This document shows, in pieces, positions 36,777 through 45,708 of a DNA stretch of 64,000 bases (positions are counted from its first letter, which is position 1; the number at the start of each line of letters is the position of its first letter). Source of the DNA: Proteinivorax tanatarense (lineage in GTDB: Bacteria; Bacillota; Proteinivoracia; Proteinivoracales; Proteinivoracaceae); contig NZ_CP158367.1 of assembly GCF_040267685.1 (NCBI RefSeq), positions 1,488,001 through 1,552,000 of the forward strand, read 5' to 3'. A model generated the notes under the pieces. That model did not search any database. It was not told the DNA's origin and saw nothing but the letters and a program-made list of their open reading frames with translations. The position numbers and the translations under genes are program-made.

Positions 36777-39649
36777 TTCCACTCCCCCTCTGCTTCTTCA
36801 ATTAATTCATCGGTTACGCGACACACTATATTATAGGGGCACCCTCCATAGCATTTAAGTGGAGTCACAGAATAGTCATACCTTATTTTTTCAAATAATT
36901 CCCCTATCCTAGCGGTAAGATTATATTTATCAAAAAGTACATCTGAGTTTAAACATTCCTCTTTGTTTGCAGCTGAACTTGCCTTAAATTTTGAGCCCCT
37001 TTGAGCATGTTCACTTTGCCAAACACTATTTGTCGCCCGTTTGTGAGGCTCTTTTAAAGAAATATAAGCTGCCCCATAAGCTGTTTTTTCAAGCCTTTCC
37101 TCTATAGCTAGCATATATAACGGCAGCTGCAACTTAAGTCCACAGGCTACGTCTTTTTCAAAGTTAAACCTAACAGTAGAGGACTTATAGTCATAAATTA
37201 CAAACCCATTATCGTCAATATCTAGTCTGTCAACTTTGCCAGTTAGCACAACGGTATTTTCTGAGTCAACCTCCAAATGAATGGTCAAAGGCTGTTCTAG
37301 GCTGTGTAATTTCATATCCTTAATTTTATCGTTATTCCAAAACATCATAAGCTCAGCCTTCCACCACTTGCTGAGCTTTTTTTGCCAGCGCTCTTTTTCT
37401 AGCTCCAAATCTAAATCCGTCAACTCATAATGGGCGTTAACGATTTTTGCCCATTCCTGCTCGAAAATATCCATCAAAATACCTTCGCCATCAAGCTTAA
37501 CTTCCTCCGTTAAACTTCCAAAAGGCTTACCTATGGCGTCTATACTTTTATAAAATCTCTCTATTACCCTGTGCAACATCGACCCTGTTTGCATTGGGTC
37601 AAGTTTATCCTGTTTTTTATCTGGCTCTTTGACTTGTAGCAATGTTTCTAACCCATATCTAAAAGGGCAGGAGACGTATCTCTCCAAAGAGGTAACGGGA
37701 ATCTCCTCTTTTATAAGTCCTTGTGTCCACTTTTGCTCTACTTCCTCTACCCCTTTTTCTAAGCGTTTAATAAAACCAAGGTGCTCATAAAGATGCTTAG
37801 CACCCTTTTTAACATCTTTTCCCACACCCATCATGTATGCAGATTGTTCAACTGCCTCTAGATTTGTAATTACTTCCTTTTTGTTATACCTTTTTTCTGC
37901 AGAAAGATACTGATCTTTTTGTTTACTACAATATTCTTCGATAAAAGGAGAAGGAAGATATTCATGCTCTGGATCGCACCCTGACACATATGAAAAAGTT
38001 AAATTACTAGCCTTATAAAACAGTTGCAAAAATAGAGCTGCATCTTTTTTTCTAAATGTAGCTGAATTGGGCATTCCATAAGGTATTGGTAGCTCCTTTA
38101 AATCACTTTCCTGAAAATACCCCCCTAACTTATGTAGGCTTGGAAAGGTACCTTCATTCATTCCCAGTACATACAGAGTATCACCTTCAAAGAGAGCGGT
38201 ATCCCTAAAGGAGTGTAAAGATAGACCAACTGCAGGCCTTCTTTGGATATATATGCTTTTACTTTTTATTAACTCATCAAGCCATTCAGAAAATAGGTTG
38301 TGATTGATAGTAAGATCAACAAGACCCTGACCTTCTAAGCTTTCTTTCTTATCCTCTAGTAAACCTTTTAACGCGTCAAACACGGCCCATTCTAGTCTTA
38401 TCTGTTGCCCTTTCTTGGTATCTACCCCACATTTAAGGTTCTCACGCCAAGATTTCGACAACTCTAGCTCATCTAAAAAGCTTAAAAGGGCGCCTATCCT
38501 CTCTACCAGCGAGACCTTGCTAGATAGGCTCTGCCTAAAACTCACACAACGAAGAAACTTTTCCTCAACATCCTCTGGTAAAGTACCGTTACTCATAAAC
38601 TCTTTTTTTAATTCCCAATACTTTTGGTTATCATAAAAAAGAAGCTGAAATAGCTGATCTACTAAAGCTACTTTTTCCCACTTATTTGCAAATGACTGTT
38701 GTCTTAGAGTAAGTGTTAGGGTTTTATAAAGCATAGAGTGGGATACAGACGCCTTTTTGGTTATTTTGAGAGGCAGGTTATACTCTTTACAAAACCTTTC
38801 TATTTGAGGCATATAACTATCATCTGCTGGTAACAGTCCAATATAGTTAATATCAGCGCCACTTTTAACCTTTGCATCTATCTCTGCTAACACTCCTCTT
38901 ATTTCTTCCTCTGTAGAAGCTGCCTTTTTCACAGAAACTTTTGGGTTGAGGTAATAACTTGATGCTTCATCCCTTTTGGAAAATCCAATATCCATCAAGT
39001 TTTTTATAGTTTCATCTATTATTTTCGCATCTTTGACGTCGGGAATAAATACAGTTACAGGTATCCCCTGGCTATACAAACAGCGTAGCAATAAGTACTG
39101 TAACGGACTAAAGTCCATATACCCATCTATAACCACGTGACTAATAGGCAGCTGCTCTTTTTCTGATAAACTAACGGCTTTATGAATTCTGTTTTCTGGA
39201 TCTAACAGCCCTTTATCTTCAACCCACTTATCTTCATACTCTTTAAGTATAGGCTTAATATTGAGTAAGCTTTTAGGTAGATCATCTATTTTTAAGCCTA
39301 ATCTTTTAAGCTGACCATAAGTCTGTGCATATGCCTTACCTTTATATAAATCTTCTTTCTCCCCTTTGTTATCACCTGAAACAAGCTGTTGAAAAAAAAG
39401 CATACGCTCACTTTCAGATACCGATAAATAGCTGGCATTTGACTTGCGCAGAATTAATTCCGCCACATCATCAAAGGTTTTAAATGCCATTTGGGGTTGC
39501 CTTTTCCGCGCAGCATTTAACCACTTAACTGAAGGAAGTAAGTAATATATAGGATGCTTTTTCTTTTTTTGTAGTTTATAAAAATCTCGCAACCGCTCAG
39601 CACTTGCTAAGTCATCAAGAGAAGATATAACAACTTTGTAATCTGCCAA
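36773..39649 (-). CDS. addB: ATP-dependent helicase/nuclease subunit AddB, reduced form
   Basis: AddB supplies the second nuclease and an iron-sulfur domain. TTG 39649 is chosen because GAGGTG fits it; an ATG at 39664 lies upstream of that site. The 958 residues are about 200 shorter than Bacillus AddB. The N-terminus (MADYKVVISSLDDL) lacks the Walker A motif seen there. The nuclease motif YDYKSS is present. Four cysteines, in SCPFRY and CYGGCPYNIVC, fit the 4Fe-4S site, though with three residues between the second and third Cys. Confidence 0.93.
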   Translation of the reverse strand: MADYKVVISSLDDLASAERLRDFYKLQKKKKHPIYYLLPSVKWLNAARKRQPQMAFKTFDDVAELILRKSNASYLSVSESERMLFFQQLVSGDNKGEKEDLYKGKAYAQTYGQLKRLGLKIDDLPKSLLNIKPILKEYEDKWVEDKGLLDPENRIHKAVSLSEKEQLPISHVVIDGYMDFSPLQYLLLRCLYSQGIPVTVFIPDVKDAKIIDETIKNLMDIGFSKRDEASSYYLNPKVSVKKAASTEEEIRGVLAEIDAKVKSGADINYIGLLPADDSYMPQIERFCKEYNLPLKITKKASVSHSMLYKTLTLTLRQQSFANKWEKVALVDQLFQLLFYDNQKYWELKKEFMSNGTLPEDVEEKFLRCVSFRQSLSSKVSLVERIGALLSFLDELELSKSWRENLKCGVDTKKGQQIRLEWAVFDALKGLLEDKKESLEGQGLVDLTINHNLFSEWLDELIKSKSIYIQRRPAVGLSLHSFRDTALFEGDTLYVLGMNEGTFPSLHKLGGYFQESDLKELPIPYGMPNSATFRKKDAALFLQLFYKASNLTFSYVSGCDPEHEYLPSPFIEEYCSKQKDQYLSAEKRYNKKEVITNLEAVEQSAYMMGVGKDVKKGAKHLYEHLGFIKRLEKGVEEVEQKWTQGLIKEEIPVTSLERYVSCPFRYGLETLLQVKEPDKKQDKLDPMQTGSMLHRVIERFYKSIDAIGKPFGSLTEEVKLDGEGILMDIFEQEWAKIVNAHYELTDLDLELEKERWQKKLSKWWKAELMMFWNNDKIKDMKLHSLEQPLTIHLEVDSENTVVLTGKVDRLDIDDNGFVIYDYKSSTVRFNFEKDVACGLKLQLPLYMLAIEERLEKTAYGAAYISLKEPHKRATNSVWQSEHAQRGSKFKASSAANKEECLNSDVLFDKYNLTARIGELFEKIRYDYSVTPLKCYGGCPYNIVCRVTDELIEEAEGEWK

Positions 39650-39753
39650 TTTAACACACCTCATCTATCCATTAAAATTAGTTAATATAATATACTTCAA
39701 CTTACAAAGCACAAATCCTGCAATTAGCAGTTGAATATGATATATCGCGATAC

Positions 39754-39780
39754 AGTTAGTAGTTAGTAGCTAGTAGTTAG
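39754..39780. repeat. Short tandem repeat TTAGTAG
   Basis: About four imperfect copies of TTAGTAG/CTAGTAG upstream of addB. Nothing else recognisable lies between addB and 39883. Confidence 0.5.
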
Positions 39781-39883
39781 CAAAAGTAAATTCTGCTAGG
39801 CAGACCAAGTCGCCTTGATCTCCTGTCCAACATTCCACTGCCCCTAACGCAGAACCAATACACGGTAAACATGACAAAACAAT

Positions 39884-40140
39884 CTACATGCTTGATCCAA
39901 GCCCTTTCATATATGTCATCCATATTGGAAAGCCCCTGTAAGACACACTAGTAATGTGAACCACTATAATCAAATAGGGAACTTTCATTAATTGAAAAGT
40001 CATCCTGAGGAACACCGAAGGATCTAGCTCATAAGAGCGCAAGACCCACAAAACGAACTCCACTTTCTACTTTATTAACCTACCTGCCCCCAGCAGAATA
40101 AGCATATTTATACGATTTCGCGGCAAATTGCTTTTAAACG
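39884..40140. repeat. Direct repeat, copy 1 (about 260 bp)
   Basis: It matches 40351-40621 at roughly 80-85 percent by eye, from CTACATGCTTGATCCAAGCC to TTTCGCGGCAAATTGCT. It includes GTCATCCTGAGG and CGAAGGATCT, a phrase found in dispersed intergenic repeats of many bacteria. No ORF. Confidence 0.8.
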
Positions 40141-40258
40141 TTTTTTTGCACGACCTTTCTTTAACATTGAAACCATAAGCAAAGCACCGGCCCCTAATTG
40201 ACCACTGGCTGTGGTTGTTTTTGGTGGTCATTACCATAATGGCTAGCCATTTGCTGAT

Positions 40259-40280
40259 GGGTTGACACAGGGGTCAACCC
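40259..40280. repeat. Perfect hairpin between the direct repeats
   Basis: GGGTTGAC (40259-40266) and GTCAACCC (40273-40280) with a 6-base loop. Confidence 0.6.
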
Positions 40281-40350
40281 CTACCTCTACGAGGGGTTAT
40301 TACTAAAACCATAAAAGCTTAATTTGCCACGAGAACGATAACGAGATTAG

Positions 40351-40621
40351 CTACATGCTTGATCCAAGCCATTTCATATATGGCATCCATGTTGGAAAGA
40401 CCCTGTAAGACACACTAGTAATGTGAACCACCATAACCAAATAGGGAACTCTTATTAATTATAAAGTCATCCTGAGGCACGCCGAAGGATCTAGCCCGCA
40501 AGGGCGCAGGACCCACACAACGAACTTCAATTTCCTTTTTCCACCTTCCACTTTATTAACCTACCTGCCCCTAGCAGCATTAGCAAATTTATACGTTTTC
40601 GCGACAAATTGCTCTTAAGCG
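40351..40621. repeat. Direct repeat, copy 2 (about 270 bp)
   Basis: Second copy of the 39884 repeat, same orientation, 467 bases away. Small insertions distinguish it. Together the pair fills the gap between addB and the transporter terminator. Confidence 0.8.
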
Positions 40622-40632
40622 GTTTCATTTAG

Positions 40633-40676
40633 TAAAAAACGGTTCCTATCATCAAAAGTTGATGATAGGAACCGTT
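40633..40676 (-). terminator. Terminator of the AbgT-type transporter gene
   Basis: A perfect 17-bp stem (40638-40654 with 40660-40676) with a 5-base loop; on the minus strand it is followed by TTTTTT. Confidence 0.9.
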
Positions 40677-40714
40677 CTCTTTATTTGTTTTGGATATATA
40701 TCAGCCTTTTAATA

Positions 40715-42259
40715 TTAGTAAATTACTGGAGTTTCAGGTCCAATTGGCAAACCAATTAACATCCAAATAGTTAGCATAATCATCCAAGCAATCATAAATG
40801 CTATAGAGTATGGCACCATTGTAGATATCAAAGTACCGATACCCAATTTTTTATCGTATTTCTGAGCGAAAGCTACGATGATAGCGAAGTACGGCATAAG
40901 TGGTGAAATAATGTTAGTTGTAGAATCTCCAATACGGTATGCAAGCTGAGCAACCTCTGGTGAATACCCCATTGTCATTAACATGGGTACAAACACAGGA
41001 GCCATTATAGCCCACTTAGCAGAAGCACTACCAACAAATAGATTGATGATACCACTTACAAATATAAAAGCTAAAATAAGGGGTATCCCAGTTAAATTAA
41101 TAGCTTGTAAAAACTCAGCCCCACTAATAGCTAAAATAAGTCCAATGTTTGACCATTCGAAATATGCAACAAACTGAGCTGCAGCAAAGGCTAATACGAT
41201 ATATCCACCCATTGTAGACATTGTTTCTTCCATAAACTTAGCTACATCTTTATCCTTTCTTATGGTTCCAGCACTGATACCATAAGCAAGTCCCGGGATG
41301 AAAAATGATGCTGAAATCAGTGGTATCATAGCTCCTATAAACGGTGATGCTGGATCATCTAATAGAGCCCCTTCATCAGTTCTTAATATACCTGTTTCTG
41401 GAATTGTCATTAACGCCACAACTGCTATAAAACCAATAAGAGCTAGTAAAGCAATCTTCAAACTTTTTATTTCTCTTGGAGTTATAGGTTCAAGGTCTTG
41501 TTTATATGAGCCAGTATATGTCCCTAGTCTAGGTTCTACCACTTTCTCAGTTATAAGCACACCTATACAAGTAATTAACACAGTTGAAGCCATCATGAAG
41601 TAAAGGTTTGCAGCTGGCGTAACAGAATATGTTGCGTCAAACATACGGGCTGCTTCCTGAGTAAATCCACCCAATAGAGGGTCGATCATTGTAATGATTA
41701 AGTTTGAACTAAATCCACCAGACACTCCAGCAAAAGCAGCTGCCAATCCGGCGATAGGATGCCTTCCTTTTGCTAAAAATATTACAGCACCAAGAGGTAC
41801 TAATACTACGTATCCTGCATCTGATGCCATCGAAGACATAACTCCTGCAAATACAACAACAGCAGTAACTAACTTATCTGGTGCTCCCATAACAATCTTT
41901 TTAAGCATCGCAGCAATAAGTCCAGATCTTTCTGCAACTCCTACACCTAGCATTGCCACTAAAACAACACCTAATGGAGCAAACCCTGTGAAGTTACCTA
42001 CAGCTCCAGTTAGGATATCCCTAATTCCTTCCCTAGATAGAAGGTTTATTACCTTAATTGGTTCTTCAATATCAGGGTCTGGATGTTGTGCTGATACGTC
42101 AAACGCGCTTAATACAAAAGATAAAACTAGAACTGTGGCAGCAAAAATAAAAAACAGAGTAACAGGATGGGGTAATTTGTTACCGGTTTTTTCTACTACA
42201 TTTAGAAATTTATCTCCCCAGTTTTGCTTAGGTTTTTGATTGCCTGTTGATGATTTCAT
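40715..42259 (-). CDS. AbgT-family transporter
   Basis: The start is ATG 42259 after GGGGAGG, giving 514 residues; the frame upstream of it has no site. The protein has about 12 membrane helices and the AbgT-type opening VEKTGNKLPHPVTLFFIFA, plus GVGVAERSGL and the C-terminal SPLMPYFAIIVAFAQKY. AbgT proteins import p-aminobenzoyl-glutamate or export antifolates; the substrate is not decided here. It stands alone behind a near-consensus promoter. Confidence 0.92.
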   Translation of the reverse strand: MKSSTGNQKPKQNWGDKFLNVVEKTGNKLPHPVTLFFIFAATVLVLSFVLSAFDVSAQHPDPDIEEPIKVINLLSREGIRDILTGAVGNFTGFAPLGVVLVAMLGVGVAERSGLIAAMLKKIVMGAPDKLVTAVVVFAGVMSSMASDAGYVVLVPLGAVIFLAKGRHPIAGLAAAFAGVSGGFSSNLIITMIDPLLGGFTQEAARMFDATYSVTPAANLYFMMASTVLITCIGVLITEKVVEPRLGTYTGSYKQDLEPITPREIKSLKIALLALIGFIAVVALMTIPETGILRTDEGALLDDPASPFIGAMIPLISASFFIPGLAYGISAGTIRKDKDVAKFMEETMSTMGGYIVLAFAAAQFVAYFEWSNIGLILAISGAEFLQAINLTGIPLILAFIFVSGIINLFVGSASAKWAIMAPVFVPMLMTMGYSPEVAQLAYRIGDSTTNIISPLMPYFAIIVAFAQKYDKKLGIGTLISTMVPYSIAFMIAWMIMLTIWMLIGLPIGPETPVIY

Positions 42260-42376
42260 GATATTTCCTCCCCTTGTATTAAATTTATTGTGCAATTCTT
42301 TGCTTACAAATTTTGCAATTTGCTTTAAAAGTAATGTTTGTTGAATTTGTAAACACAAAAAGCAGAACAAATATTA

Positions 42377-42404
42377 ATTATAGAGAGTTTAGTGGAATTG
42401 TCAA
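42377..42404 (-). promoter_or_regulatory. Strong promoter of the AbgT-type gene
   Basis: On the minus strand, perfect TTGACA (42404-42399) and TATAAT (42382-42377) are separated by 16 bases. The leader of about 110 bases contains an inverted repeat TTTACAAATT/AATTTGTAA. Confidence 0.8.
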
Positions 42405-42624
42405 TGCATAAAATTTCATGAAAGACAATGGACATATAACAAACCATGGTTTAATTTAGTGAAATTGCTTGTTTACATTTATATGACAATATTAAAATTA
42501 CAGCAATTAACAAATTTGTTACTAAATAATCAAACTTTAAAATTTAGAACGTGTATTAAGGAAAACTACTTCCTGTTTTGTCACAATTCACTTTGCAGGA
42601 TTTATAAAGTTATTTTTTATAACA

Positions 42625-42678
42625 ATAAAGATGCTGTCTTAATCATCTTTTAGGATAATTTAAGACAGCATCTTTATA
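42625..42678 (-). terminator. Terminator of the LD-carboxypeptidase gene
   Basis: AAAGATGCTGTCTTAA (42627-42642) pairs perfectly with 42660-42675; the minus-strand side runs into T residues. The interval 42405-42624 holds only a doubtful 64-codon ORF. Confidence 0.85.
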
Positions 42679-42703
42679 AAAACTTAATCATTGAGTTCTA
42701 ATA

Positions 42704-43681
42704 TTAGTGATCTAAAATTTCTATTATTGCTTTATTATCATCAGCCTTCATTTTAACTTTACCACCAATTGGCATGGTAGCTCTGGGTGTCGTGTGACTT
42801 ATATCAACGTCTGCTATTATTGGTATACCCTTCAACTCTTTTTTACTTTTAATACTTTTTTGCAGTAAATCAGTTGTAAAACGAGACCTTCTTTCAAAGC
42901 GTCCAATAATAAGTCCTCGTACTTTGTCAAAATTAGGTTGGTGTATTATGGATTGCAAGTCTCTATCAAAAATTTGGGGGTTAGTTTCATAATCATCTTC
43001 AATAAATATAATTTTATCAGTTAAATCAGGCATGAATTCCGTACCATGCAATAAGTTAAAAGTACAGAGATTTCCTCCTACAACTACTCCTTCTGCCTCT
43101 CCTGTATTAACTATTTTAAATCCACGGCTCTCTCTAAATTTTCGGTTCTGTTGATCCATAAACCATAAATCATCACTCCAGTAACTGCTGGGAACTAACT
43201 CAAAGGAATTTTCTTTCATAAGACATTTTTCGAAATTTTCTACAGTATAGTCAATCCCCTTAAGCATGCCTAAAGATGAAAAATGTGGTCCTGAGTATCC
43301 CACCAAACCTGTTTTATGGTATATAGCATTGCTGAGTGCTGTTATGTCAGAAAAGCCACATAACACTTTAGGATTATCTTTTATCAACGAATAATCGATA
43401 TACTTTAATAACTGATTACAGTTGTATCCACCCAATGTTGTTAGTATACCTTTTACATTTTTATCTTTAAAAGCATTATGTAAATCATCAATTCTAGATT
43501 TAATAGATGAAGACATAAAGTCATCCATTTCTTCCGCATTTTTAGAAAAGGTAACATTTAACCCTAATTTATTTAATCTTTTTATAGCTAATTCCCTTTG
43601 TTCTGGAGCTATCACCTTAAGACTACTAGCCGGTGAGATAACTCTAACCTCATCGCCCTTTTGCAATTTTTTCGGTATCAT
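42704..43681 (-). CDS. LD-carboxypeptidase/MccF-like S66 peptidase
   Basis: The S66 family cleaves an L,D bond in muropeptides or inactivates peptide-nucleotide antibiotics. The 325 residues show VRVISPASS, the nucleophile elbow LCGFSDITAL, GGNLCTFNLLHGTE, LFIEDDYE-like text (IIFIEDDYE) and the His block SHTTPRATMPIGG. Length suits both LdcA and MccF types, so the substrate is open. ATG 43681 follows GGAGGAG. It is divergent from tRNA-Trp. Confidence 0.9.
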   Translation of the reverse strand: MIPKKLQKGDEVRVISPASSLKVIAPEQRELAIKRLNKLGLNVTFSKNAEEMDDFMSSSIKSRIDDLHNAFKDKNVKGILTTLGGYNCNQLLKYIDYSLIKDNPKVLCGFSDITALSNAIYHKTGLVGYSGPHFSSLGMLKGIDYTVENFEKCLMKENSFELVPSSYWSDDLWFMDQQNRKFRESRGFKIVNTGEAEGVVVGGNLCTFNLLHGTEFMPDLTDKIIFIEDDYETNPQIFDRDLQSIIHQPNFDKVRGLIIGRFERRSRFTTDLLQKSIKSKKELKGIPIIADVDISHTTPRATMPIGGKVKMKADDNKAIIEILDH

Positions 43682-43781
43682 AGTTCTCCTCCTTTGCTCT
43701 TAATTATTATTCTAGACAAGCCTACTATATTCCTTTAAAATTAATAGCTATAAGTACTTTCAAAAAAATAATAAAAATCCC

Positions 43782-43810
43782 TTGCAAAATTCTAGATTCT
43801 ATTATATAAT
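43782..43810 (+). promoter_or_regulatory. tRNA-Trp promoter
   Basis: TTGCAA (43782-43787), a 17-base spacer and TATAAT (43805-43810), 12 bases before the tRNA. Confidence 0.85.
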
Positions 43811-43822
43811 ATTCATTGTTGC

Positions 43823-43898
43823 AGGGGAGTAGCTCAATTGGTAGAGTAGTGGTCTCCAAAACCATTGGTTGCGGGTTCAAGTCCTGTCTCCCCTGCCA
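43823..43898 (+). tRNA. tRNA-Trp (anticodon CCA)
   Basis: Acceptor arms AGGGGAG and CTCCCCT pair, the discriminator is G and the CCA tail is encoded. The anticodon stem-loop GTGGT-CTCCAAA-ACCAT gives anticodon CCA. A TTCAAGT T-loop and a D-loop with TTGGTAGAG are present. The 76-base length is normal. It is a single tRNA, not part of an array. Confidence 0.96.
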
Positions 43899-44023
43899 TA
43901 ATAGTAAATATAAATTTAAGATGTGGCATATATGTCATATCTTTTTTTGATAACTTAACTAAGTTGAACTATTAACTTTAATTAACACAAGTTCCTAAAG
44001 ATAAATAGCATTTATTCCCCTAT

Positions 44024-44066
44024 ATAACCCAGTGAAAACTTCTGTTTACACTGGGTTATTTTTTTA
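44024..44066 (+). terminator. Terminator after tRNA-Trp
   Basis: ATAACCCAGTG (44024-44034) and CACTGGGTTAT (44049-44059) followed by seven T residues. It touches the end of the convergent small gene. Confidence 0.8.
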
Positions 44067-44324
44067 TATCTTATACAAATACCACTTACCTTTAAAGTCA
44101 TATTTAAGCTCATACAACTTTTCATAATTTCCTACCACACTTTGACACCTAATAATAAGCATCGGATTTCCCGCTAAACGTTCCTCCTCTTTAGAAATAA
44201 CCTTTTGCACCTTTACAACCTTATATTCCCCCTCTTTCCCTTTGACTCTATATCGCAAGGGATTTACGTTTCCTTCCTTATCAAACCATGCAATCATATC
44301 TATAGGCTTCATTAAAACCTTCAA
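44064..44324 (-). CDS. Small protein paired with DinB, unknown function
   Basis: The 86-residue protein begins MKVLMKPIDMIAWFDKEG and has alternating basic and hydrophobic beta-type segments ending KYDFKGKWYLYKI. It has no cysteine pair or membrane helix. TTG 44324 follows GGGAGGGG. It lies 15 bases after dinB and is surely cotranscribed with it, so SOS induction is expected. A role in DNA polymerase IV handling or DNA binding is possible but unproven. Confidence 0.7.
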   Translation of the reverse strand: MKVLMKPIDMIAWFDKEGNVNPLRYRVKGKEGEYKVVKVQKVISKEEERLAGNPMLIIRCQSVVGNYEKLYELKYDFKGKWYLYKI

Positions 44325-44339
44325 TATAACCCCTCCCTA

Positions 44340-45584
44340 TTACAGCACGCTAGAGACCATAGGATAGTCTTCATTATCAATTACCCCTCCTTCTAAAGGC
44401 TTTATGCCAGAATGTAAAAAGCATGATCTAAATACAGCCTTTGCTCCATACCTTTTTCGAATATTGTCTACGGTTTTATCCAACATTCTTTTTGTTTTAT
44501 CATCTTCTTCCCAAAAGGTAATTTGCTCATAATCAGAAGTATATATATCTCCTAATGCTACTCCCATTTTTCTAATAGGTTTTTTATGCCATACTTCTAA
44601 AAAAAGTTCTTTTACTACACTATATATAGCATCCGTTGATTGAATTGGATTAACAACTTTTCTTTGGTGAGAAAAAGTGAAAAAGTCTTTATCCTTTATA
44701 TGAATTTTTATAACTTTTGCCCTAAAATTTCCCCTCCTAAGCCTAGTAGCAACAGTTTCTGTTAGCGATAAAAGCAGCATCAGCGCTTCTTTTTCACTAC
44801 AAACATCAAAAGAAAAAGTAGATGAATTTCCTAAACCTTTTATAGGCATAGGCTCATTGCGAACTTTGGAATTCTCTAAACCGTTGGCATAATTATGTAT
44901 TAGTACACCGTGACTTTTAAATATTTTATATAATTTAGAGATATCCTCTGTAGCAAGGTCACCTATAGTCTTAATGCCTAAGACATCAAGTTTTTTAGCA
45001 GTTCTGCCTCCCACCATAAATAATTTATTTACAGGTAATGGCCACATTTTTTCAAAGATTTCATCAAAAAACAAAGTGTGAACCCTGTCTGGTTTCTTTA
45101 ACCCCGATGCCATTTTAGCCAGCAACTTATTGGGTCCTACTCCTACATTTACAGTAAAGCCAAGTTCTTTTTTTATTTGTCTTTTTATAGTGTAAGCAGC
45201 ATCTATGGCATTACCGAATTTTTTTTCCATGTTGGTGTAATCTATAAACATCTCATCAATAGAGTAAAACTGTACATTAGGAGAATATCGTTTTAGCAAC
45301 TCCTCCATTTCTTGGCTACATTTCATATAAATATGATACCTAGGGGGAACGACCTCTAACTCTGGACATTTAAGTCTAGCAGAAAAAAGTGTTTCTCCAG
45401 TTTGTATACCATACTTTTTAGCAGGAATTGACTTTGCCAGCACAATTCCATGTCGATTTTCCTCATTACCTCCTACTACAGAAGGAATTTCTCGCAAATC
45501 TTTTTTTTCCCCCATTTGCAATCTGTACACTGCCTCCCAAGATAAATAGGCAGAATTTACATCAACATGAAATATATTATTCAT
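44340..45584 (-). CDS. dinB: Y-family DNA polymerase (DinB/Pol IV type)
   Basis: The start is ATG 45584 behind GAGGGTGA; a GTG at 45596 overlaps that site. The 414 residues show the Y-family opening FHVDVNSAYLSWEA, where the usual DMDAFFASVE text is modified as in a clostridial subgroup, the catalytic SIDEMFIDYT, and VGVGPNKLLAKMASGLKKPD. It performs error-prone bypass of DNA lesions. The promoter holds a near-perfect LexA box in its spacer. Confidence 0.94.
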   Translation of the reverse strand: MNNIFHVDVNSAYLSWEAVYRLQMGEKKDLREIPSVVGGNEENRHGIVLAKSIPAKKYGIQTGETLFSARLKCPELEVVPPRYHIYMKCSQEMEELLKRYSPNVQFYSIDEMFIDYTNMEKKFGNAIDAAYTIKRQIKKELGFTVNVGVGPNKLLAKMASGLKKPDRVHTLFFDEIFEKMWPLPVNKLFMVGGRTAKKLDVLGIKTIGDLATEDISKLYKIFKSHGVLIHNYANGLENSKVRNEPMPIKGLGNSSTFSFDVCSEKEALMLLLSLTETVATRLRRGNFRAKVIKIHIKDKDFFTFSHQRKVVNPIQSTDAIYSVVKELFLEVWHKKPIRKMGVALGDIYTSDYEQITFWEEDDKTKRMLDKTVDNIRKRYGAKAVFRSCFLHSGIKPLEGGVIDNEDYPMVSSVL

Positions 45585-45618
45585 CTTTAAAGTCACCCTC
45601 TTTGAAGTTTATATCTTC

Positions 45619-45647
45619 AGTATAAACGAACAAACGTTCTATGTAAA
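45619..45647 (-). promoter_or_regulatory. dinB promoter with LexA box in the spacer
   Basis: On the minus strand, TTTACA (45647-45642), a 17-base spacer and TATACT (45624-45619). The spacer is almost filled by AGAACGTTTGTTCG (45640-45627), a near-perfect LexA site. The layout copies that of recA. Confidence 0.88.
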
Positions 45648-45708
45648 GAATTTTTGTATTGTCCCCACTAGCAATTTGTGTTAACTTTATTAAGTAGGAG
45701 GTGATTAT

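Noticed and set aside
42459-42653. 64-codon plus-strand ORF before the LD-carboxypeptidase terminator
   Set aside because: No ribosome site, overlaps the terminator stem, and has no protein-like features.
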